64,000 nucleotides of DNA, taken from assembly GCF_014170305.1 (NCBI RefSeq), contig NZ_LZZT01000053.1:1-64000 (forward strand), written 5' to 3'. The notes under the pieces were generated by a model. It saw only the letters and a list, made by a program, of their open reading frames with translations, was not told where the DNA came from and searched no databases. Shown here in pieces: positions 9,856 to 18,364 of this stretch (its first letter is position 1; every line of letters starts with the position of its first letter). The stretch comes from Achromobacter sp. UMC71. Lineage in GTDB: Bacteria; Pseudomonadota; Gammaproteobacteria; Burkholderiales; Burkholderiaceae_B. Position numbers and translations under genes: made by a program.

Positions 9856-10832
9856 CCGGACGGACCCTGCGCATCCTGGCGCGTTCGCTGCTGCAGGCCG
9901 TGCCGACCGTCATTGGCGTTGTCCTGCTCAGTTTCTTCCTGCTGCAAGCCGTGCCAGGCGACGCCGCCGACGTGATCGCGGCCGAATCCGGCTCGGCCAC
10001 CGAGGCCAGCATGGCGGCGCTGCGTACGCACCTCGGGCTGGACCAGTCCATGTCGCAACGGCTGGGCGACTACCTGCGCAACCTGGCGACGTTGAACCTG
10101 GGCGTCTCGCCGCGCTTGAACCTGCCGGTGTCGGACCTGATCTTCAGCCGTTTGGGCAACACGGTGCTGCTGATGGGCAGCGCGCTGGCCTGCGCCCTGG
10201 CCGCCGGCATCGCACTAGGCGCTGTCATGGCAAGTTTTGCCGGCCGCTGGCTGGACCGCGCATTGTCATTGGCGGCGCTGCTGCTGTATTCCACCCCCGG
10301 ATTCTGGCTGGGCCTCATGGCCATCATCCTGCTGTCGGTCAAGCTGGGCTGGCTGCCGCCCGGCGGCGTGTCCACCATCGGCTCGGGCGCCACGGGACTG
10401 GCCCATGCGCTGGACGTGGCGCGTCATCTGGTGCTGCCCACGCTGGCGCTGGCCAGCTTCTACGTCGCGATCTTCGCGCGGCTGACGCGTGCCGCGATGC
10501 TGGAAGTGAGCCGCCAGGACTTCGTGCGCACCGCCCACGCCAAGGGCCTGACGCCGCGCGCGGTGGCGCTGCGCCACGTGCTGCGCAACGCCCTCATTCC
10601 CGTCACCACGGTGGCGGGGTTGAACGTCGGCACGCTGCTGGGCGGCGCGGTGGTGGTCGAGACCGTCTTCAGCTGGCCCGGCCTGGGCCGGCTGGCCTAT
10701 GACTCCGTCATGGGTCGCGACTACGTCGTTCTGCTGGGCATCCTGGTGCTGTCGTCGCTGCTGGTCATCGTGGCCAACATCCTGGTCGACCTGCTGCAGA
10801 CCATGCTGGACCCGCGCATCCGCGCGCGCTGA
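9852..10832 (+). CDS. Peptide-type ABC transporter permease 1 (DppB-like)
   Basis: 326 residues with an N-terminal helix, a periplasmic loop, and about five further helices, as in DppB/OppB. The EAA loop that contacts the ATPase lies around RTAHAKGLTPRAVALRHVLRNA. The start overlaps the stop of the solute-binding protein gene, showing translational coupling. It forms the membrane channel with the next gene. Confidence 0.92.
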   Translation: MTGRTLRILARSLLQAVPTVIGVVLLSFFLLQAVPGDAADVIAAESGSATEASMAALRTHLGLDQSMSQRLGDYLRNLATLNLGVSPRLNLPVSDLIFSRLGNTVLLMGSALACALAAGIALGAVMASFAGRWLDRALSLAALLLYSTPGFWLGLMAIILLSVKLGWLPPGGVSTIGSGATGLAHALDVARHLVLPTLALASFYVAIFARLTRAAMLEVSRQDFVRTAHAKGLTPRAVALRHVLRNALIPVTTVAGLNVGTLLGGAVVVETVFSWPGLGRLAYDSVMGRDYVVLLGILVLSSLLVIVANILVDLLQTMLDPRIRAR

Positions 10833-10902
10833 ACGGCGCCTGCTGCTTGCCTGAGTCACGCATGCCTGCTCAAACGACGCCGCTTCTTTCCTGAGTTCCC
10901 TT

Positions 10903-11790
10903 ATGTCCGCTCCTATCGAATCCACGCTGGGCGCCCCGCCCGCCCGACTGCCCTGGCGCCGCCGCGGCGCGCTGGGCCGCCTTCTCACCAACCCCGCCGC
11001 GGTCGCGGGCGGCGTGCTGCTGCTGTTGATCCTGCTGGCGGCGGTGACCGCGCCGTGGGTATTTCCGAACGACCCGCTCGACATGGTCGGCCCGCCCATC
11101 CTGTGGCCCGGTCAGGACCCCGGCTTCTGGCTGGGCACCGACACCATGGGGCGCGATGTGGCCGCCGGTCTGGCGCATGGCGCGCGCGTATCGCTGACCG
11201 TGGGCTTCACCGCCGCGCTGCTCAGCCTGGTCATCGGCATCGCGGTCGGCGCGACCGCCGGCTATTTCGGCGGCTGGGTCAACATGGCGCTGATGCGCGT
11301 CACCGAACTGCTGCAGACCATTCCGTCGTTCCTGCTCGTGGTGGTCATCGTCGCCATCGCCCGGCCGTCGGTGGCGGTGATTGCGCTGTCCATCGGCGTG
11401 GCGTCCTGGCCCGTGATCGCGCGGCTGGTGCGCGCCGAATTCCGTACCCTGCGCGAATCGGAATTCGTGCAGGCCGCGCGCAGCCTGGGCTACAGCCACG
11501 CCCGCATCGCCCTGCTCGAAATCCTGCCAAACGCCCTGCCGCCGGTCATCGTGACGACCTCGGTGCTGGTCGCCAACGCCATCCTGATGGAGTCGGCGCT
11601 GTCATTCATGAACATGGGCGACCCCAACGCCGTGTCGTGGGGCAGCATGATCGGCAGCGCCCGCGAGATGCTGCGCACCGCCTGGTACCTGACCGCGCTG
11701 CCGGGCGTGTCCATCATCCTGACCGTGCTGTCGCTGAACCTGCTGGGCGATGCGCTGAACGACGCGTTCAATCCCCGGCTGGCGCGGTAA
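10903..11790 (+). CDS. Peptide-type ABC transporter permease 2 (DppC-like)
   Basis: 295 residues, DppC/OppC family, with an N-terminal helix and the typical LGTDTMGRDV element before the transmembrane core. The EAA loop is around QAARSLGYSHARIALLEILPN. It follows the DppB-like gene after 70 bases and ends the importer operon. No ATPase gene follows; the fused ATPase is at 2517-4148 on the other strand. Confidence 0.92.
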   Translation: MSAPIESTLGAPPARLPWRRRGALGRLLTNPAAVAGGVLLLLILLAAVTAPWVFPNDPLDMVGPPILWPGQDPGFWLGTDTMGRDVAAGLAHGARVSLTVGFTAALLSLVIGIAVGATAGYFGGWVNMALMRVTELLQTIPSFLLVVVIVAIARPSVAVIALSIGVASWPVIARLVRAEFRTLRESEFVQAARSLGYSHARIALLEILPNALPPVIVTTSVLVANAILMESALSFMNMGDPNAVSWGSMIGSAREMLRTAWYLTALPGVSIILTVLSLNLLGDALNDAFNPRLAR

Positions 11791-11902
11791 TGCGCATGAA
11801 CGCTGCGTTTGGCTGGCGGTCCGGGCGAATGGGCCTGGCGCCGCCCGCGCATTGCCCTCCGGTATATTTCCCTTTTTTGTGCAGAGCAATAAGGGGAACG
11901 GC

Positions 11903-11938
11903 ATGGGATGGATCTATCTGGCGCTGGCCAGGGACTGA
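11903..11938 (+). pseudogene. Possible relic of a small multidrug resistance (SMR) gene start
   Basis: An 11-codon frame begins with MGWIYLALA, the usual first residues of an SMR/EmrE-type efflux protein, preceded by an AAGGGGAA ribosome-binding-like site. It then breaks into RD-stop. Nothing of the remaining roughly 95 residues follows. It may be a stump left by a deletion; the match is only nine residues, so chance is not excluded. Confidence 0.25.
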
Positions 11939-12016
11939 GCCGCGTCCGCGCGCCCGCTCCCGAACGCTCCAATTCCCAGGCACGCGGCAGGATCGCGGCA
12001 AATCCAAGTAGACTTT

Positions 12017-12041
12017 TTTTTCTAGAAAAACTATTCTAGAA
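12017..12041. promoter_or_regulatory. Probable BlaI-type operator region (two TTCTAGAA palindromes)
   Basis: An AT-rich block stands out in a very GC-rich stretch just upstream of the blaI-like gene. It holds the perfect palindrome TTTTTCTAGAAAAA (12017-12030) and a second TTCTAGAA (12034-12041), 14 bases apart, with further CTATT / AATAG arms around the second. Tandem dyads before a blaI gene are the usual arrangement for a dimeric winged-helix repressor. The sequence is not the classic staphylococcal TACA/TGTA dyad. That the BlaI-like protein binds here is inferred from position. Confidence 0.5.
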
Positions 12042-12079
12042 AAATAGTTCTATCAACGTTTCCGCCCACGTCCGCCTCG

Positions 12080-12469
12080 ATGTCCCCTACGCCTCCACCC
12101 GCCGCCAAGCCCACCAGCGCCGAACTCGATGTGCTGCGCGCGCTGTGGGAAACCGGCCCCGCCACCGTCAAACAGGTCCACGCCGCCATGGCCGCCCTGC
12201 GCGACGACCTGACCTACGCCAACGTGCTGCGGCAGATGCAGCTCATGCACGGCAAGGGCCTGCTGACGCGCGACGAAAGCGAGCGTTCCCATGTCTATGC
12301 GGCGGCGCAGACCCAGGCGGCCACGCAAGGCGGCCTGGTCAAGGACCTGATCCGCCGCGCCTTCGCCGGCTCGGGCAAGGCGCTGGTGCTGGCCGCGCTG
12401 CGCGATGGCCACGTCAGCAAGAAAGACCGCGCCGAAATCGAAGCGCTGCTGCGCAAAGACAAGCCGTGA
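12080..12469 (+). CDS. blaI: BlaI/MecI/CopY-family transcriptional repressor
   Basis: 129 residues. The N-terminal winged-helix domain has the family pattern TSAELDVLRALWETGPATVKQV and ends in a Tyr-Ala-x-Val-Leu-Arg recognition segment. The C-terminal part is the short helical dimerisation region. In known systems the dimer represses a beta-lactamase operon until a BlaR1-type membrane protease causes its loss. Here the stop overlaps the GTG start of a membrane metalloprotease (GTGA at 12466), and an OXA gene follows. No clear Shine-Dalgarno is visible before the ATG. Function is strongly suggested by context; regulation has not been shown. Confidence 0.88.
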   Translation: MSPTPPPAAKPTSAELDVLRALWETGPATVKQVHAAMAALRDDLTYANVLRQMQLMHGKGLLTRDESERSHVYAAAQTQAATQGGLVKDLIRRAFAGSGKALVLAALRDGHVSKKDRAEIEALLRKDKP

Positions 12470-14166
12470 ACGCGCTCCTGCTCGCCACGGCCTGGGCCAT
12501 CGGCGGCAGCCTGCCGGCCGTGGCCTGGAAGATCCTGTGCCTGCACGCCGCCACGGCGGGCCTGCTGGCGCTGACCCGACCTGGCGACAATCGCTTGCGT
12601 TATGCGCTGCTGTGCGCCGCCCTGTGCGCCTGCGTGGCAGTGCTGGCGGCCGATGTGGCCTCGGCCTGGCGTGCGTTGCCGGGGCCGACGGGTGAGGACC
12701 CTGGCGTGCCGGCCGCCGCCCGCTGGCCGCTGTGGCTGGCGTTGGCCTGGCTGATCGGCAGCCTCGTGGCGTCGGTGCGCGTCTTGCTGGGCATCGGCTG
12801 GCTGCGCGGCCAACTGCGCCGCAGCCAGGCCTGGGCCGACCCGGTCTGGCTGGCCCGCGCCGCCGACCTGTCGCGCCGCCTGGGCCTGGCACGCGGCGTC
12901 AGCCTGCGCGTGGCGCACCACCTGGCCACGCCCGTCACCGCCGGTTGGCTCAAGCCCGTGGTGCTGATGCCCGCCACGCTGGTGACCGGCATGCCGGCCG
13001 ACCTGCTGCAAGCCCTGCTGGCGCATGAACTGGCGCACGTGCGGCGCCACGATTACCTGGTGAACCTGTTGCAGCACGCCGCCGAGGCGCTGCTGTTCTT
13101 TCACCCCTCGGTGTGGTGGCTGTCGCGTCGCCTGCGCATCGAACGCGAGCGCATTGCCGACGCCATGGCCGCCTCGATGCTGCCCAGCCCCTTGACGCTG
13201 GCCCGCGCCTTGCATGGGTTGAGCGACGCCCGCCGCCCGCCCGCGGCTGTCGCCCCCGGCGCACGCGATGGCGATCTGCTGGACCGCATCCGCCGCCTGG
13301 CCGCCCCCGCCAGCGTGCCGGCGCGGCGCACGGCCGCCGGGCCCATCCTGGCGATGACACTGGCGTTGGCGGGGTTCATCGCCTGGCCCGCGCTGCACGC
13401 GGCCCGGCCCGGTCAAGCGCCCACCGCCACCGAAGCCCGCCACATCCTGGCCCAGCTACCCGGCGTCCAGGCCCTGATCGCCTCCAGCGGCGCCACGCAC
13501 GTGCTGCTGCAGGACGACGCGTCCGGCGCCACCCTGCTCGGCCGCGCCGAGAACGACGCCGTGCCCATCGCGTCGCTGACCAAGCTGATGACCGCCATGG
13601 TCGTGCTGGACACCGCGCCCGACCTGGACCGCCGCATCGTGATCGAAGAACAGGATGCGCAGGCCACCGCGGCCTCCCCATGCGCCCTGCCGGTGGGCAC
13701 CGCCGCTACGCTGCACACCCTGCTGAAACTGGCGCTGATGTCTTCGGACAACCGCGCCGCCCATGCGTTGGCGCGGAGCTACCCGGGCGGTCAAACCGCG
13801 TTCCAGGCCGCCTTGCAGCGTAAGACCGCCGCACTGCATCTGCAACACACCACGCTGGAAGAACCCACCGGCCTGTCGGGCGCCAACCGCGCCAGCGCCG
13901 TGGACATCGGCAAGATCATGGCCGCCGCGTCCGCCTATCCGCAGATCGCCCGCGACACCACCGCGCTCGCCGAAACCGTTGCCACGGCCGGCGCGTCGCT
14001 GCACTACCGCAATACCAATCCGCTGGTCGGCGCGCAGGGCTGGGACATCCGCCTGTCCAAGACCGGGGCCTCGACCGAGGCGGGCCGCTGCCTGGCCATG
14101 CGCCTGCATATCGACGACCGCGACCTGACGCTGGTTCTGCTCAATGGGCGTACGCCGCGCGCCTGA
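12466..14166 (+). CDS. M56 metalloprotease fused to an S11 (PBP7-type) D,D-peptidase domain; BlaR1-like
   Basis: 566 residues from GTG 12466, overlapping blaI by four bases. The N-terminal half has several hydrophobic helices and the zinc motif HELAH at residues 187-191, followed by the family's FFHPSVWW and ERIADAMA elements, as in BlaR1/MecR1 (M56). A helix near residue 295-310 would place the C-terminal half in the periplasm. That half is an S11-type serine D,D-peptidase like PBP7: S370-L-T-K373, S427-D-N429 and K532-T-G534. Classical BlaR1 instead ends in a class D beta-lactamase-like sensor. All three catalytic motifs are intact, so the domain may be acylated by beta-lactams as a sensor, may be an active peptidase, or both. 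The position between blaI and an OXA gene argues for a sensor role. Confidence 0.85.
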   Translation: MNALLLATAWAIGGSLPAVAWKILCLHAATAGLLALTRPGDNRLRYALLCAALCACVAVLAADVASAWRALPGPTGEDPGVPAAARWPLWLALAWLIGSLVASVRVLLGIGWLRGQLRRSQAWADPVWLARAADLSRRLGLARGVSLRVAHHLATPVTAGWLKPVVLMPATLVTGMPADLLQALLAHELAHVRRHDYLVNLLQHAAEALLFFHPSVWWLSRRLRIERERIADAMAASMLPSPLTLARALHGLSDARRPPAAVAPGARDGDLLDRIRRLAAPASVPARRTAAGPILAMTLALAGFIAWPALHAARPGQAPTATEARHILAQLPGVQALIASSGATHVLLQDDASGATLLGRAENDAVPIASLTKLMTAMVVLDTAPDLDRRIVIEEQDAQATAASPCALPVGTAATLHTLLKLALMSSDNRAAHALARSYPGGQTAFQAALQRKTAALHLQHTTLEEPTGLSGANRASAVDIGKIMAAASAYPQIARDTTALAETVATAGASLHYRNTNPLVGAQGWDIRLSKTGASTEAGRCLAMRLHIDDRDLTLVLLNGRTPRA

Positions 14167-14199
14167 GTGTTGGCTTTTTCTTTGATGACTGCATCGATC

Positions 14200-15030
14200 A
14201 TGACCGTTCGACTCTTGCCCCACGCCCTGGGCGTCGCCTTTTCCCTGACGGCACTGGCCGCCGCGCCAACCCAGGCGCGTGAACTCTGCACCGTGGTGGC
14301 CGACGCCGCCACGGGCAATATCGTGTTCCAGCAAGGCACGGCCGAGGCCTGCGGCACACGCTACACGCCGGCGTCGACCTTCAAGCTTGCCATCGCCCTG
14401 ATGGGCGCGGACGCCGGCATCCTGCAAGGCCCGCACGCGCCCGTGCTGGACTACCAGCCTGACTACCCCGACTGGGGCGGCGACGCCTGGCGCCAGCCCA
14501 CAGACCCGGCGCGCTGGATCACGTATTCCGTGGTCTGGTATTCGCAGCAGGTCGCCCAGCGCCTGGGAGCACAGCGCTTCCAGCAGTACACGTCCGCGTT
14601 CCGCTACGGCAATGAAGATGTGTCGGGCGAACCCGGCAAGCACAACGGCATGCAAGGCGCCTGGATCATCTCGTCGCTGCGTATCTCGCCGCTGGAGCAG
14701 TTGGGCTTTCTGCGCCAGGTCGTCAACCGGCAACTGCCCATCAAGGCCGGGGCCTACGCGCTGGCCGACACCCTGTTCGAGGCCGGCAGCGCCGACGGCT
14801 GGCGCATTTACGGCAAGACCGGCACCGGGTCGCCCGGCAATGCCGGCGTCTACACGCCCGCCAACGCCTACGGCTGGTTCGTCGGCTGGGCCCGCAAGAA
14901 TGACCGCCAGCTCGTGTTCGCCCGCCTGATTCAGGACGAACAGGCCACCCGCCCCAATGCTGGCCTGCGGGCCCGCGATGAACTCATCAGCCAGTGGCCG
15001 GCGCTGACGGCCCCGGCGGCACAAAAGTAG
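14200..15030 (+). CDS. blaOXA: Class D beta-lactamase, OXA-114-like
   Basis: 276 residues. All class D motifs are present: S59-T-F-K62 (nucleophile and carboxylated Lys), S110-V-V112, Y136-G-N138, K206-T-G208, and WFVGW downstream. A signal peptide of about 27 residues ends in TQARE or nearby, so the enzyme is periplasmic. The sequence resembles the intrinsic OXA-114 group of Achromobacter, judged from memory. ATG 14200 was chosen because the signal peptide begins there; an in-frame ATG at 14185 and GTG at 14167 are alternatives, and none has a good ribosome-binding site. It follows the M56-S11 gene after 33 bases and precedes an acyltransferase gene by 8 bases, so all four are probably one transcript. 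Confidence 0.92.
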   Translation: MTVRLLPHALGVAFSLTALAAAPTQARELCTVVADAATGNIVFQQGTAEACGTRYTPASTFKLAIALMGADAGILQGPHAPVLDYQPDYPDWGGDAWRQPTDPARWITYSVVWYSQQVAQRLGAQRFQQYTSAFRYGNEDVSGEPGKHNGMQGAWIISSLRISPLEQLGFLRQVVNRQLPIKAGAYALADTLFEAGSADGWRIYGKTGTGSPGNAGVYTPANAYGWFVGWARKNDRQLVFARLIQDEQATRPNAGLRARDELISQWPALTAPAAQK

Positions 15031-15038
15031 CGCTCGCC

Positions 15039-16175
15039 ATGCTGACCGATGCGCGCGATGGCGGCATCGACACGCTACGCGGCGTGTCGATCCTGCTGGT
15101 GCTGCTGCACCACTTCAATATCGCCTATCCCCTGCAAGACACCCTGCTTGCCAGCCTGCTGGGCTGGCCGCTGCTGCACGCCATTGCGCGCAACGGCAAC
15201 TATGGCGTGACGATGTTCTTCGTCATCTCGGGGTATCTGGTCACGCGCAACGCGCTGGATCGCTGGGGCAGCCTGGGCGCCGTGCGGCTCGCCTCCTTCT
15301 ACGGGCTGCGGCTGGCGCGCATCGTGCCCACGCTGTTGCTGACGCTGGCGGTGGTGAACGCCCTGGCGCTGGCGGGCGTGGCATTGTTTGGCAACCGCCC
15401 GGACGCCGCCGTGTCGCTGTGGACGACCAGCCTGGCCGCGCTGACGGGCTGGATGAACGTGCTGGTGATACGCGAGGGGTGGCTCAACTATGCCCTGGGC
15501 GTGATGTGGTCGCTGTCGGTCGAGCTGGCCTTCTATCTGCTCTTTCCTCTCGCGTGCCTGCTGCTGCGTCGCGCGTGGATGCGCGGCGCGCTCGCGGTGG
15601 CGCTCATCATCGCCGGCCCGCTCTATCGCTTGGCGCACCAGGATGGCAGCGAGGCCTATCTGTATGGCTACCTGGCCTGCTTCGACGCCATCGCCATCGG
15701 TGGCGTCGCCGCCGTCCTGGCCCGTCGCCATCCGCCCGCCTTCCTGCAACGGCGGCTCGTGCACGCAGCGGTCGGCATCGCCATGCTGTTCTTCTATCTG
15801 GCCTGGCCCATCAGCGCCAGCAATGTACTGGGCGCCAGCGCGATGGCGTTGGGCACGGCCGTGCTGCTGCTGCGTCGGCCGGCGACCGACTGGCCGCCCA
15901 CCGGCTTGGCACAGCGCCTGCTCGGACGCTGCGGCCGCGACTGCTACGAGATCTACCTGCTGCATCTGGTCGTTCTGGGCCTGCTGCGCACGGCCTGGCC
16001 GCCCGCCCTGACACCCGGCGATGCCAGACTGGCCTTGCTGTGCGCCTATCTGACGGCCTCCTGCCTGATCGGCGCCGTCGTGGCGAGCGGCTATTCCAGC
16101 CCGGCGAACCGGGCGCTGCGGCGGGTTTTCGGCGTGACACGCGCCGTCGCCGTTACGTCCGGCACAAAAGCGTAA
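15039..16175 (+). CDS. Acyltransferase 3 family membrane protein (OafA/YrhL-like)
   Basis: 378 residues from ATG 15039, 8 bases after the OXA stop. The start IDTLRGVSILLVLLHHFN holds the family's R and H residues near the N-terminus, and about ten transmembrane helices follow. Such enzymes transfer acyl groups to sugars of lipopolysaccharide, peptidoglycan or other envelope polymers. Tight spacing suggests co-transcription with the beta-lactamase. Whether the acyl modification has a link to cell-wall stress is unknown. No attached SGNH domain is present. Confidence 0.85.
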   Translation: MLTDARDGGIDTLRGVSILLVLLHHFNIAYPLQDTLLASLLGWPLLHAIARNGNYGVTMFFVISGYLVTRNALDRWGSLGAVRLASFYGLRLARIVPTLLLTLAVVNALALAGVALFGNRPDAAVSLWTTSLAALTGWMNVLVIREGWLNYALGVMWSLSVELAFYLLFPLACLLLRRAWMRGALAVALIIAGPLYRLAHQDGSEAYLYGYLACFDAIAIGGVAAVLARRHPPAFLQRRLVHAAVGIAMLFFYLAWPISASNVLGASAMALGTAVLLLRRPATDWPPTGLAQRLLGRCGRDCYEIYLLHLVVLGLLRTAWPPALTPGDARLALLCAYLTASCLIGAVVASGYSSPANRALRRVFGVTRAVAVTSGTKA

Positions 16176-16254
16176 CGGCCATGACGAACGCCGGCACGGC
16201 ATATCCGCTATAAATAAGGGTCTAAAAATAACGGGGCCAGACTGCCCCTATGCC

Positions 16255-18336
16255 ATGCCCCGACGACCGGACCTGTTTCGCCCCCTTGGCCGGATACTGC
16301 TTTTCGCCCTGGCCGCCCTGACCAGCCCCTGCGTGCTTGCCGCGCCGCCCACGCTGGCGCAATGCCACGGCATCAAGGACCTGGCTTTCGTCGCCCACCT
16401 GGATGACGACCTGCTGTTCATGAACCCCGACATCGCCTCGAACGTGGCGGCGGGCGGCTGCGTGCGGGTGGTCTACCTGACCGCCAGCGACGCGGGCGAA
16501 GGCGACACCTACATGCTGGGCCGCGAGCGCGGCGTGCGCGCCGCCTACGCCTACATGGCCGGCAAGCCCGACCAATGGAAGGAAGACACCGGCATCGTCG
16601 CCGGCCGCCGCATCGCGCGCTTCACCCTGGAAGGCGACCCCCGCGTGCAGCTCTGGCACATGCGCTTGAAGGACCCCTGGCTAGGCAAGGGCTGGGGCAG
16701 CCTTACGCCGCTCAGCCGCACCGAATCCGAACCCGGCCAAAGCGTCGACACCCTCGGCCCCTACCCCGAGACCTACACCCGCGAACAACTGGTCGACACG
16801 CTTGCCGAACTGATCCGCCAGTACGCGCCCACCACCGTGCGCCACCTGGACGACACCATCGCCGTGCCCTACACCCAGCTGTGCTGGCGCTGCGCCGGCC
16901 ACGGCCATCCCGATCACATCGCCAGCGCGCGGCTGGTGCGCGCGGCCATGCTGCGGGTGCCGGGCAACTACGCCGAAACCGGCTATATCGACTACCCCAG
17001 CCAGGAACGCGCCACCAATCTGGCGGATACCGAAATCGCCAGCAAGGCGCTGATCTTCCAGCACTACGCCTGGAACGACTACCACTATTGCGCCGGCCCC
17101 ACCGGCTGCAAGGAACCCGCCGGCCCGGCCGCGGCCTGGGTGCAACGCGCCTACTACGTGTCGCGCCAGGACATGCCGCCGCAACTCTATCCGGATGGCC
17201 GCGGCGGCCTGGTGGTGTTTGCCGCCGGCGAAACCAATGCGGCCGTCAACCGCTGGGACTCGGGCCAGCACCGCTGGCAGAGCCTGGGCGGACGCACCAG
17301 CGGGCCGCTGGTGTCATTCACCCATGCCGACGGCACCGCCGGCCTGATGGCGCGCGACCCGCTGGGCGGCGTCTGGGCCAACAAGCAGCGCCATGACGGC
17401 ACCTGGCAAGGCTGGCAGGCGCTGGCCGGCATCCGCGTCACCCAGATTCCGGCCGTGGCGCCGCGCGGCGAAGCGGCGGCCGTGGCGCTGGGCTACGACG
17501 GCCGGCTGCACTGGATTGCGCCTTCGGGCATCGACGGCAGCTGGAGCACCTGGCAGGAACTGCCGCCGCTGGATGGCGCTACGGGGTCCCCCGCCGTCGT
17601 GCGTGGCGACGATGGCCGCTACATCGTCTTCGCCTCGGCCGCCGCCGGCCAGCTGTTCTACACGCGGCAATTGCCCGCCGCCAAAGGCCAGCGTCCCGAC
17701 TGGCAGCACTGGCGCCGCATCACGGCCCCCGAGGCGGCCGGCGGCTTGGCCGCGATCCGCAACCACGAACACCGCGTCGAACTCTATTTCCGCCAACGCG
17801 CCGGCAACCACCTGACGCGGCTGGAGGAAACCGGCGACACCACGGACCTGGACATTACCTTCAGCGCCCCCACGGACCTGGGCGTGCCCTACATCGGCCG
17901 TCCGGCCATCGACGCCGATGCGCAAGGCAATGTCGTCCTGGCGCTTCTGGAACGTGCGGGCGGTCCGCTCTGGCTGGTCGAGCACGGCAAACCCGCCAAA
18001 TTGGACGCCGAGGCCGCCTCGCCCCCCGCGATGCACCTGATCGACGGCACGCTCTATATCGTCGCCCGTACCACGGGCGGGCCGCAGCGCTACCAGGTGC
18101 TGTCGCGCCACGACGGCGCCTGGGCGGCGGCGCTGACCCTGGACGGCGTGCCCGCCAGCGGCGGCGGCCCGTTCGCCAGCGCCGTCGCGCGCCCGGCGGA
18201 CTTGCCCAACCTGGGCGTCAACCCGCCCGGCAGCGCCGTGGTGGTGCGCCCGTCGCCCGATACGCCCGGCACACTGACCCAGGAGCGCATGCCGACGCAG
18301 ACCTCGCGCACGGCCACGCCGACGCACGTGCAATGA
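16255..18336 (+). CDS. Secreted PIG-L/LmbE-type deacetylase with C-terminal beta-propeller
   Basis: 693 residues with a signal peptide ending near residue 30. The N-terminal half is a PIG-L/LmbE zinc N-deacetylase: AHLDDD at residues 47-52 (H48, D50, D51, in place of the usual HPDD) and a later GHPDH motif. From about residue 310 to 660 there are repeated strands with conserved Trp, Gly and Asp such as WQSLGG, WQGWQAL and WSTWQEL, typical of the PLL/fucolectin-like beta-propeller. A secreted deacetylase carrying a sugar-binding propeller suggests action on an N-acetylated glycan outside the inner membrane. It stands alone between the acyltransferase and an autotransporter of opposite strand. 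Confidence 0.8.
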   Translation: MPRRPDLFRPLGRILLFALAALTSPCVLAAPPTLAQCHGIKDLAFVAHLDDDLLFMNPDIASNVAAGGCVRVVYLTASDAGEGDTYMLGRERGVRAAYAYMAGKPDQWKEDTGIVAGRRIARFTLEGDPRVQLWHMRLKDPWLGKGWGSLTPLSRTESEPGQSVDTLGPYPETYTREQLVDTLAELIRQYAPTTVRHLDDTIAVPYTQLCWRCAGHGHPDHIASARLVRAAMLRVPGNYAETGYIDYPSQERATNLADTEIASKALIFQHYAWNDYHYCAGPTGCKEPAGPAAAWVQRAYYVSRQDMPPQLYPDGRGGLVVFAAGETNAAVNRWDSGQHRWQSLGGRTSGPLVSFTHADGTAGLMARDPLGGVWANKQRHDGTWQGWQALAGIRVTQIPAVAPRGEAAAVALGYDGRLHWIAPSGIDGSWSTWQELPPLDGATGSPAVVRGDDGRYIVFASAAAGQLFYTRQLPAAKGQRPDWQHWRRITAPEAAGGLAAIRNHEHRVELYFRQRAGNHLTRLEETGDTTDLDITFSAPTDLGVPYIGRPAIDADAQGNVVLALLERAGGPLWLVEHGKPAKLDAEAASPPAMHLIDGTLYIVARTTGGPQRYQVLSRHDGAWAAALTLDGVPASGGGPFASAVARPADLPNLGVNPPGSAVVVRPSPDTPGTLTQERMPTQTSRTATPTHVQ

Positions 18337-18364
18337 GTGAAATGAACGCCGCCGCTGACGCCGT

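Noticed and set aside
13456..15024. 522-codon minus-strand frame across the S11 domain and OXA gene
   Set aside because: Shadow of two well-supported plus-strand genes; low-complexity Gly/Arg/Gln product.
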